Assembly (NCBI RefSeq): GCF_904849725.1
Contig: NC_058518.1
Span: 8,700,147 to 8,764,146 of the forward strand
Direction: 5' to 3'
Source: Hordeum vulgare subsp. vulgare
Lineage: Eukaryota; Streptophyta; Magnoliopsida; Poales; Poaceae
DNA: 64,000 nt
Shown: positions 34,266 to 43,976 of the stretch, piece after piece
How positions within the stretch are numbered: position 1 is the first letter of the stretch
Layout: each line of letters starts with the position of its first letter
The notes under the pieces: model-generated
The model's input: the letters and a program-made list of their open reading frames with translations, nothing else
What the model was told of the DNA's origin: nothing
Database searches by the model: none
Position numbers and translations under genes: made by a program

Positions 34266-34479
34266 CACGGGAAATTTCAGCATGACATGTCCCAATTCCA
34301 AATGTCACGTGTCCAAATCACATGTCCACATATGACATGTCCACTTCAAATTTTCATATAATAGGAAGAACAATATAGAACTTGAAGCAAAATGCAAGAG
34401 TCTTTTTTCTTCGCAATATTTGGAACTAGTGTTAATCAATTCTGTTTTTTTTCTTTAAATAGCCTATGTGAAACTTGAA

Positions 34480-34680
34480 GAAAAATTTGCAACCTAATAA
34501 AAATTAACATAAGTAACTTAACCTAAGAACCTAATAAAAATTAACCTAAGTAAATTAACCTAAGTAACTTAACTAAATTAACCTAAACAACTTAAAGTAA
34601 GAACCTAATAGCAACAAGAACCTAATAACAATAACCTAACTAAATTAACCTAAGTAATTTAACTTAACTAAATTACCCTT
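34480..34680. repeat. AATTAACCTAAGTAA minisatellite
   Basis: TTAACCTAAG, ACCTAATAAAAATTAACC and related 14-18-bp words recur about ten times. On the minus strand this lies in the 5' region of the CACTA transcription unit. Confidence 0.75.
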
Positions 34681-34689
34681 AGCAAAGAG

Positions 34690-35060
34690 GCAAAGAGAGG
34701 AAAGGAGGGCCAGAGGACTTACAAGGGGCTAGGGGAGACGTCAGCGACGAGGTGGAGCTCGGGGAAAATGCCGGCGGCAAGGTGGACCAGGGGCACGGAG
34801 AGGAGGGGCGGTGGTGGAGCAGGGGTCGCAGGGAAGAGGGGTGGTGGTGGAGCAGGGCACGGAGAGGAGGGGCGGTGGTGGAGCAGGGGCACGATGGTGG
34901 AGGAGGGGGTTGCAGGGAGGAGGAGGGGCGAGTTCCGGCGGCGGGTCGCGGGAAGGAGGGAGGAGGGAGGACGAGCTCCGGCGGCGGTGCAAGGAGAGAG
35001 TTGGGTGCTGTGGTGAGCCGTTATGGGGGAGAGAGAGGGGTGGGGTGGGGGTTGACAACG
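34690..35060 (-). other. GC-rich leader region of the CACTA
   Basis: Purine-rich on the plus strand with repeats of GGGGCGGTGGTGGAGCAGGG. On the minus strand it gives Pro/Ser/Thr-rich open frames. I read it as promoter or 5' leader of the transposase unit, not coding. Confidence 0.4.
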
Positions 35061-35360
35061 TTAGGTCTAGTTGCCTCTTTGTCGTCTGCCCTGACGGCAA
35101 AGTGGTAACAGGCTCACGGCAAAGAGGTGGACCGTTATGGGTTAGAGGGCGGTGTGGGGTGGGTTCTTTGCCGTCTGCATGCATGTGCTTTGCCGTCAGC
35201 TGGCAGACGGCAAAGAAGCAACAGATGGCAAAGATGATGTTTGCCATCAGCCTACTCTTTGCCGTCAGGTTTTGGGTAGCTGATGGCAAAGAGTGTCTTT
35301 GCCATCAGCCAGCAGACGGCAAAGAAGCAGCATATGGCAAATTCTATGATTCCAGTAGTG
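35061..35360. repeat. CACTA right terminus with TTTGCCGTC motifs
   Basis: About ten TTTGCCGTC or TTTGCCATC motifs occur in both orientations and end in GATTCCAGTAGTG. Confidence 0.88.
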
Positions 35361-35363
35361 TTT

Positions 35364-35998
35364 GTGTCCACATGTACAAGGAAGATGGAGGTCGTCATCT
35401 TAATCGAGCGGAGGCCTCGGACGGTGAGATCTGTAGGCCCCATCAACGAGCATGGACCGGAGAGAGAGTCGGGGCGTGGTAGCAGTGGACTGCTGCTGGT
35501 AGAAGAGAACTGGAGACCTCATGGGGCACGGGAATGGTGTTGGCGGCGACGGCTGCTCGAGGTCGCGCAGGGAGAGTGCCTCGAGGACCCTAACCTGACC
35601 GAGGGGATCGAATGCGAGGTGCCCATGAGAGGAGCAACGCCTCAACGGTCCAGCCCCCCTGCATCGTGGGGCTCGCGTGGAGAGAAGGCAGTTTGATCGA
35701 TCGTGGCCTCCGCGCGAGAGGGAAAAGTATCGGTTTCACGTATTGAACCGAATCTTGTACGTGGCATCGTGGCCTTCGCGCGACGGGTGGGTTGTTGATC
35801 GATGGTTCTCTCGTAAGTGGGAAGGACGTCGAACCATCACGACGGCAGATCCCCCTTTAATAGTTTAGGTTAGCAAAATAAATAGCAAAACAAATGAGAC
35901 ACTAATTTTTTACATGGAAAACTCTTACGGGAAAAAACCACGGATGCACAAAGGCGTAGTTTCACTGTGATACATCAGTTTTACAATTCTAACACACC
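35364..35998. other. GC-rich unassigned DNA between CACTA and hAT remnants
   Basis: Several overlapping open frames exist with no domain signal. AT content rises after 35,860. This could be old promoter DNA. Confidence 0.3.
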
Positions 35999-37640
35999 CT
36001 AAAATTTACTTCTTGCATTCCTGCATGCAAAATCGTCGATGATGGAATCAATATCAATCTCGTCCAATAACTGCTTCTCGATGAATAGAGTTGCCAAACC
36101 ATTTAACCTCTCTTGTGATATTACAAATCTCAAATAGTTTTTGATAGCTTCATCTTAGAAAAGCTTCTTTCAGCTGATGCAATAGTTATGGGCATAGTAA
36201 ATAAAATCCGATAAGCAATAGAAGTATTAGGATAACAATCTGCTTCCCTCACAGAATGAAAAATCTCCATAGCAGACATTGTTCTATCTGGTAAAGTAAA
36301 CTGCATGACACTCAACTCAGAAATCATATCATTTAGCTCGACATCACATTACCTTGTGTGAAAGTATTTGCAAATTCAGTGCACCTTTCTTTCAATTGAG
36401 AACCATCCAACGACTTCAAATATGTTGAACTCGTTACAAATCCAAATACTTTTTTGAATGATTGGAGCTCCTCAAATCTACTCGTCAATGATGTGATTGC
36501 AATATCAACCATAACCAAAAAAGTAGTTCACTTTAAAATCCCCCTCGGCTTGCAAGATTGCTTCTTGGCATTTAGTTTCATCAAATTGCTTTTTCCTTGG
36601 AAGCATGGCGTTTTACTGGAAATGATGGATCTACATCCAATTCAGTTGCAATTTCCTTGGCACTATCAAACTAGAAGCAAGCCCTTTATTTCTATAGATG
36701 CGGAAGTAATCCCGTATACCTTCTATTTGTTGTATTGTCGACTCAATGCACATTGATGGTGACTGCAACTTCTTGCTCACTGCGTTAACTGCAAAAAAAT
36801 TGAATGAAAAATAACCATACCAAATATAAATTCAAATTTACCAAGCACTTTATATAATTTTTTTGCATCACTCCGATCCTTGGGTTCGGTATCACCATCT
36901 TCACTTAACTCTAGAAGAGCGGAACTGAGCTGGGGAGCTTGATACCTAATTGTTTTGACACTTTTAATTTGACTCTCCCAACGCGTATTGGACAAGGACT
37001 TCACAGTTAAACCTTCCACATGATCTAGCAAAACTTTCCATCTTTTGGTAGACCCAACAAATAAAACATAGATCCGTTGCACTATTCCAAAAAATGAAAC
37101 AACCTTATCACATGATTTAGCCATGTCACAAAGAGTGAGATTAAGACTGTGACAAGCACATGGCATATACAAAGCCCTTGGATTTATTTTAAGCAATCTA
37201 CTTTGTACTCCCCTGTTCTTTCCTTTCATATTAGAGCCATTATCATAACCTTGACCCCGAATGTCATTGTCATCAATAAGAAGACCATATGATTTGATGG
37301 ATTCAACCAATACATTGAAAAGCCCTTCACGGGATGTGTCATTCACCACCAAGAAACCAAGAAATTATTCCTCAAGTTTTATTTGAGCACCAGCCATACG
37401 AACACACCGAACCAACAAACTCATTGCTCTTGGTGACTCAGATCAAGGGTACAATCGAGAATAACCGAGAAATATTTGGCCTCTTTAACTTCCTTCAAAA
37501 TAGTTTCTATAATGCTAAAAACCATAAGAGAAATTAACTCATTCTCAATTTTATGACTTAGATAATGATACTGAATCTCCTTGTTTTGAAATCGCCTAAT
37601 GTGGTCCTGCATTACCAAGTAAAATTCTGCAACCATCTCA
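35999..37640 (-). pseudogene. hAT-like transposase / TTF-ZMYM1-like protein, decayed
   Basis: It is related to hAT transposases and the zinc-finger MYM-type 1-like proteins derived from them. Blocks in order on the minus strand: [20 protein letters not shown] (about 37,550), VVNDTSREGLFNVLVESIKS, GQGYDNGSNMKGKNRGVQSR, ALYMPCACHSLNLTLCDMAK, KSLSNTRWESQIKSVKTIRY (37,352-36,930), KKLQSPSMCIESTIQQIEG (about 36,770), then the dimerisation region YPNTSIAYRILFTMPIT, ASAERSFSKMKLSKT and ISQERLNGLATLFIEKQLLD to a stop at 35,999. Lesions include a frameshift near 36,137 (KT to LR), shifts and stops at 36,540-36,700, a one-base loss near 37,424 and a TAA before FLGF near 37,368. The N-terminal part is missing beyond 37,640. 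No terminal repeats were found. Confidence 0.8.
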
Positions 37641-37676
37641 ACACAAGCTAAGAAATTACCATTAAGATCATTATAA

Positions 37677-38160
37677 GGCCCTGTTTGGAACCACCCAGAT
37701 TATATAATCTGGTTTTTATAATCTATTATGTCTTCAAACAGGACAAATTATGGTGTAGATTATAAAAACTAGATAGACAGATTATTAAAAACTCATAATC
37801 TACTCTACACCAGCTAAAATCAGATTATGGATTGCTAATGACCCATTACCCTTGTAAAGTTTGAAATAATTACATTCCTACCATCGCCACCCTCCTTTTT
37901 TCAAAATAAAACAGAGGACGGACATGTCATTATCTTCTAGAGGTTCCAGTGAGCAGCTTTAGGCCATGTTTGGAACCACAATAGATAATTAGCTTTTAGG
38001 GGTTCCAGTGAGCAGCTTTAGGCCCTGTTTGGAACCACAATAGATTATGATAATCTGGATTATGAAGGTAGATTATATAATCTGGTTTATAAAAATAATT
38101 CAGGTGGACATGTTTGGAAGCCAGATTATATAAACTGTAATCCAGGTTCTTTTAGCAGCA
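37677..38160. mobile_element. Tourist-like MITE pieces, partly duplicated
   Basis: GGCCCTGTTTGGAACCAC starts at about 37,677, and similar GGCC(C/A)TGTTTGGAACCACAAT starts recur at about 37,971 and 38,021. Each later start is preceded by GGTTCCAGTGAGCAGCTTTA. AGATTATATAATCTGG palindromes fill the interior. The layout suggests insertion into a related copy or local duplication. Confidence 0.55.
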
Positions 38161-40559
38161 CCTGATTTAGGCTTCATAATAATTTTGAAAATAAATAAAT
38201 ACGAATCAAAATTAAGGAATAAACTACCCAAAAAATAAAAACGAATCACTAAAAGTAAACAATTGACGTACTAGTATATATGGCGGTGTGCCCAGCCCGG
38301 CGGATCTTGGTCTTGGACGACTCTAAAGATGGAAATCGTGAATCAGGAGGCCAGCGTCGGTGTGCACGGCACGACGGCTGGCCGTCACTCCGTCGCGGCG
38401 GGGGCGAGAGAGCCAGAGAGGACTCATGTTCGTGCGTGCGTGCAGCAACTTCCGGCAAACGTACAGATGGATCTTGGCGTCAGCGTCGGCGATGGTGACG
38501 GTGTAGAGTGGAAGAGGATTCTAGCCCGGGCAGCTTCATGTCGCCTGTATTGGCCCGGCCCACAAAATCTAGACTCCAAAAACAACACACATACAGTTCT
38601 GATATAACCTATTATTTCAGTTGAACCAAAACCATACGGAAATTTTTAACCCAAATAAAACTGATGCTCATGTGTTCTTGAAAAAATTATTCTGACAACT
38701 TCAAAAAATTCTGTCGATACAATTAAATTATAACCATGTACCATGCCGCATAAAAAGATATTCACATGCAGAAAGAAAATGTTTAAACAACGCAATAAAG
38801 ATGTTCCTTCGGCAGCAAAACATATTGCAAGGAAAATTAATGTTCATGAACGTAAGAATTAATGTCCACGCATTTAAAAACTATTTTATGGTATATTACA
38901 ACCAGTTCATTTGTAATTGGAAAATATTCATCATACCTAATAAGTTAATTGTGTATTAAAAATACCATATATTTAAAATGTTGAAGAATTCACATTTTTT
39001 CAAGAAACTTTTAATGCAATAAAAAAGTGTTCACGTATTCTCAAAACTTTCCATCAAACTAGTGCTCACATATTCTCCATAAAACTGAAATTGTGCGAGC
39101 ATTATAAAAAATACTAAACAATTAACAAACAATACAAACAAATGGAAAAAAACTAAAACTAGAAAGAAACATAAACCTAAAAGAATTAATACAAAATTAA
39201 AGAGAAATAAAAAAGATGGAAGACGAAGTGAAATATGAGAGAAGAAAGTACATGCTAAAATAAATGAGAAAAAAACATGAGAACATGTGATCGAACCTAC
39301 CATGAGATGGTTTATGCTAACTTAACTAACAAATCAAGTAGTGCCATAAAAAACACTCAAGTAGTGCCATAACAAACAGTGTGTAGTCTAGTTCGTTTTA
39401 CATGTCGTAGTGGGCGAGAAATAGTTTGTCTTTTTTGTTTTTTAGAAAGCATGGTACAAACGTAGATGTCCACAGACACGTATATATACTCACATCTCTG
39501 GATGCATGTATACATACCCTACCTCTGTGAGTACCTCTGAAAGACCATCCATTCTTTACTTGTAGGGAAAATATTGTCAAAACGTAAGATTTTTGTAACC
39601 CTCGTGTGGCATGGATCGGCCCATTTTGGATGTTTTTTTTCGCCTTCCGACTTCAACTTTTACTCATTATGTTCCATATTTTCAAATACTTTTTCAACCG
39701 GTTTTTTTATTTCAAAAAAAATTATTTATTGTGTGTTCACTTTATGGTATTTATTTTCATTTGTTTTCCTAAAAATATTGAATATTTAAAAACATTATGA
39801 ATAATTTTCAAAGAGTGAAAAAATTGAAATTTATAATTATTTTTACAAATGTATGATTTTTAAATAATGGAAAAATTTTGAATCGTTGAATATATTTTTA
39901 ATTCATGAGAATCTTATCTATTGAAAAAATAGTAGCTGTTTTTTTAACCATGTATTTGAATTGTTAACTTCTTTGCTATGTGGATGCTACTTAGGAATCC
40001 ACAACAAAATCTTGCGGCATTAACGAGTTGTCCATAAAGCAGTAAGAATATATTATACCGGTGCTCTCTCTATCTATCTAACTCTCATCATTCTCTCTCA
40101 TATTTTGTTAAAAATCTCTCTCGTATAAGGTTGTAGGTAGACAAGTTAAGCATGAATATATTAATGGTGTATGATAACCAACAGCAATATACATGGAGGT
40201 TTAGTACGTGTTGGTTGTTTTTTATCATGGCATTTTTATAGTGAGGATGGATTTTTTTATTATAAGATGACAGAATGTTTTTTATTATAAGAGGACAGCA
40301 TTCTTTTATCACAACATTTTTAAGAATGAGAATGGCACTTATTATGAAAAGGATGACGTTCATTATTATAAGAGGATGTGACTTTTATTTCTATAAGAGG
40401 AATAGAGGATGAATATTTTTATTATAAGAAGATGGCATTTATTATGAATATTTCATGCATCATTCATATATGATGGCATGTTTTGCTTTTTTGTGTAATA
40501 GTTCATACTTATTATACACGAAAATACTTCAGATGTAGTAGTTTATTTTTTTCCTATGT
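38161..40559. other. No recognised gene; AT-rich
   Basis: A GC-richer patch at 38,280-38,530 has short open frames only. The rest is AT-rich. TTATTATAAGAGGAT-type words repeat around 40,200-40,440. Confidence 0.4.
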
Positions 40560-42980
40560 ATAATGGACTACAAGGCCTTGTAAAAGGCATGAATGGGCTG
40601 CGCTGGTTTGACCCGGGGTCGCTCCTCGCTTACAATTCAAATCAATCGCCGGGACCCTATTTAGCGCCACAGGCGCTGGTTACAAGTCAAATTTGCTAAC
40701 CGGCGCCTGCAGCGCTCCGCAATGGGTCGGTCCATCCATCATGAACTTTTTTTAACCCGTGAACTCTTTGTGAAATCGGCGAACTTTTTTAAAAATCGAT
40801 GAATATTATCTGTAAATATGTGAGCCTTTCCAAAAATCTATGAACATAATTTCAAATTCATGAACATTTTTCAAAATCAGTCAACTGTTTTTAAAAATTG
40901 ATGAACTTTTTTCAAAATCGATGATTTGTTTTTCAAATTCTGTAATTTGTTTGAAAATCCATGAAAATATTTCAAAAGTTGGTGAACGTTTTTTCATAAT
41001 AATTGAATTTGTTTTGCAAATCGGAACTTTTTGAAATTCGGTGAACTTTTTTCAAAATTTTAATGACCAACACATTTTTACATGGACAGCCCATGAAGAA
41101 AAGCGCTGCATCTACTGGTTTCCCTAACCGTCGCTGATGGCGCCGAATAACAGGCGATCTCCTACCTGTGGCATTCTGCGGGAGTCCTTTGGTTGCACAG
41201 GGCAATCGCTCGACTGGACCGACCCTTTCTATTCTGCTTATTTCTTTTCTTTTTCCTTTTCTGTTTATTTCCTTTCTTTTTTTAAACTTTGGTTCGTTTT
41301 TATTTCTTTTTTCTTTTTATCATTTTTTATGAAAATAAAATAAAGTTGAATTTCCCAATTATTTTATAAAAATATTAACATTTTTGAAACTGTGAACAAT
41401 TTTTAAAAATGCGAACAAATTGTCAAGCAAAATGTTTTCGAAATATTGTTCAAAAAAATTGAAATTATTAACATTTTTTCTGAAAATTCCGAACATTGGT
41501 TGAAATTCCGAAACATTTTCGAAAAAGAAAATCATTTTCCGAATTTGAAGACCATTTTATGAAAACCCGGAACATTTTTTGAAAAAGAAACTTTAAAGTA
41601 AAAAAATACGGAACATTTTTCAAAAAGTGTGAAACAGCGACTACTTGCCGCACTGAGCGGTGTATAGATGATCCCGAATAATAGGTCCTACCTACGCCGC
41701 ACAGGGTCCTACCTACTTTTGCCAGCTTCGTTTCCTTTTTTTCTGCTACTTTTTTCTTTTCTGTTTTATTTCCTTTTTATTGATATTTCTTGTTTCCATT
41801 TTCCTTTCCTTTTTCTATTTGAAGAAAAAAAAATTAGAATATGAAGAACAATTTTGAAAAATTTGGAATAAATTTGAAACCGCAAACAATTTTCAAAGCA
41901 CGAACATTTTTTGAATCTTGGCAATAAAATTTTCAGCAGGAGAACGATTTTGAAAAACCCCAAACAAATTTGAAAGTATAAAATTTTCTTGAATTCTGAG
42001 AACAAATTTTGAAAAGGAGAAAATTTTTGAATAATCCTGAACAAATTTGGAAGAGCGAACAATTTTTGAAAGCACGACAATTTTTGAATCTTGAGAACAA
42101 AATTTGGAAACAGCAAAAAGTTTTTAGAAAACCCAACCAATTTTTTAAAGTACGAACATTTTTTGATTCTTGATAAGAAATTTGGAACCGAGAACAATTT
42201 TGAAAAATCCTAAACAAATTTGGAAGTGCGAACAATTTAAAAGAAAAAAGCATATTTCTAATTCGTGAACAAAATTTTAAAATTGTGATTGGTTTTTTGA
42301 AAATGATAAAAAAATAAGTTTAAAAATAAAAAATTAAGTTTCAAAACAAAAAACTGAAAAGCGGATTATTTTTCAAAATGTGAACATGTTCGAATCGGCA
42401 AACAAATTTTGAAACTGCGAACATTTTTCAAATTGTAAAAAATATTAAAACAAGAAAAAAAATTCAAATTCGTTGACAATAATATAAAAGTGTGACCATT
42501 TTTTTCATTGTGAACAAATTGTAAAAGAACAGGAACATATTTCTTATTTGTGAGCAAAATTTAAAAATTCTGTTTGGTTTTCTGACAATGAGGGAGTTTT
42601 TTTAAAACAAGAACATTTCCTAAATTTCGAAAATAATATTTGAAAATGGGTACATTTTTCAGAATCTGAAATTTTGTAACTGAGACCATTTTCTGAATTG
42701 TGAATAAATTTCAAAACATAAAAAAATTACGAATTCATGAACAGAATTATAAGGTGTGAACATTTTACGAATTTGAAGAACATTTTTAAAATCGACCACA
42801 TTTTTTGAAAACCAAAAAAATGGAAAATTCAGATTTTTTTTGAAACAAAAACAGAAAAGAATAAAGTAAAAAGAAAAAGAACAAACCGGTTCATCGAATC
42901 TTCTACAAGTTTTTCAAAAACGCTGGAAAGTTCCCAAAACCGGGTCACCGGAGCCTGCTAAATGGGCCAGCCAATTTAAA
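40560..42980. repeat. AT-rich quasi-repeat block with GC-rich ends
   Basis: Degenerate words such as GAACTTTTTTCAAAATCG (to about 41,090) and GAACAATTTTTGAAA (after about 41,380) recur every 20-35 bp. T-rich forms dominate the left half and A-rich forms the right, as in a diverged inverted repeat. GC-rich patches with GCGCC words lie at 40,600-40,730, 41,090-41,230 and 42,930-43,050. There is no coding capacity. It may be a non-autonomous DNA transposon, but I could not prove termini. Confidence 0.45.
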
Positions 42981-43108
42981 ATCGCTCTGCTCCCCTCCCT
43001 GTGCGATGTCCCGACACCGCTTTGCACAAAGCAGCGAATAGAAATTTCCAGCTGCCCCCGGGAGTGGACGCCAGATTTTTTTTCCAAAGCACTCTCCCTA
43101 AGGGTTAT

Positions 43109-43396
43109 TTAAACCTTCAAAATGTTTTCATGTAAGTAAAGTAGCTCCCTCGATTGGCCTAACCAGACGTGGCGATAAAACTCAAGGGTTAAAGCATGCT
43201 TAGCATGTCGGTGAGCCTCGAAATTCAAACTCCTAAACTCATGAACTCTATTACAAGTCATAAAATCCCTCGCTCGTTCCATTATTTCATGTACACTAGC
43301 TCCATATGCCACCGATGAATTTTGCTTGATGTCGTTCACCTTCGCCAAATAGTCCGATGTGATCTGAATTTGAGGCACATAAATATCCTCCCGCAC
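43109..43396 (-). pseudogene. RNase H-like (RVT_3) C-terminal fragment
   Basis: The frame is open for 95 codons on the minus strand. Blocks ITSDYLAKVNDIKQNSS, HEIMERARDFMTC and RSLNFEAHRHAKHAL, ending RHVWLG, follow the RVT_3 RNase H-like domain of plant non-LTR elements. The SD and the N-x-x-A-H-x-x-A-K motif are kept. The N-terminal half, with the first catalytic Asp, is absent, so it is a fragment. Confidence 0.65.
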
Positions 43397-43976
43397 AACG
43401 AGAGCTTCAAGTGTTGTTCGTTACACAACGAGGACAACTGATATTGACGTCCCTTTTTTACACATTACACAAACCCTGGCGCTCGCAAGGCCCATGAGTG
43501 AGCCCAATCTGGCCCGAGGCCCAGTGCTTACTGGATATGTGTTTCTAACTTCCATGAAAAGAAACTACATGTACCAACGATTCTTCTTTTTTCTTTTCTC
43601 CATTTTTATGCGGTCGGCGGTATCATTATCATCAATGGAGAAATAGCGTGAAGGACAGCTCTATGAAATAAATAAATGAATGGAGAAACAATCTTCACCA
43701 ATATCTTCCCACGCTTGCATTGCTGCCCGTTAGAGCATCTACACACAAAACCCTTTTATCTGTCTCATACGCCTGGGCAGGCCGTCCGGTCACTGCCCGG
43801 TCATCAAAAATCGACCCAAACGGACTCCTTGAACAGGTCTCAAACGCCTAGACAAACCGACACTTCTTATATCCAGCCCAAATATGGGACGAATATGGGG
43901 GCGCCCGGGCACGCCCGTCTAACTACGTGGCCCACCACTGACCCCACCGACACGTCAACCTGGCCCACCACCGACC
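43397..43976. other. Unassigned DNA before the BARE1 LTR
   Basis: No gene is recognised. From 43,735 to 43,975 the sequence is rich in CACCACCGAC and CCCGG words typical of dispersed grass repeats. The last five bases, CGACC, would be one half of the BARE1 target duplication. Confidence 0.35.

Larger units (their letters stand above)
22693..35360 (-). mobile_element. CACTA (En/Spm) transposon, both ends present
   Basis: The left end is CACTACAGGAATC and the inverse of the right end is CACTACTGGAATC. The 3-bp duplication TTT flanks both sides (22690-22692 and 35361-35363). Subterminal regions are packed with TTTGCCGTC/GACGGCAAA in both orientations. Two transposase-related coding regions lie on the minus strand, together with a large hairpin-bearing tandem array. 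The 12,668-bp size fits Triticeae CACTA elements; the TTTGCCGTC motif recalls the Caspar group, but I leave the family tentative. Nonsense codons suggest it now depends on proteins from another copy. Confidence 0.95.

Noticed and set aside
34741..35289. A 182-codon minus-strand frame at the CACTA right end
   Set aside because: It begins in subterminal binding motifs and then becomes Pro/Ser-rich low complexity; it is more likely leader DNA.
41766..42253. Phe/Lys/Asn-rich frames on the minus strand
   Set aside because: They are low-complexity translation of the repeated GAACAATTTTTGAAA words.
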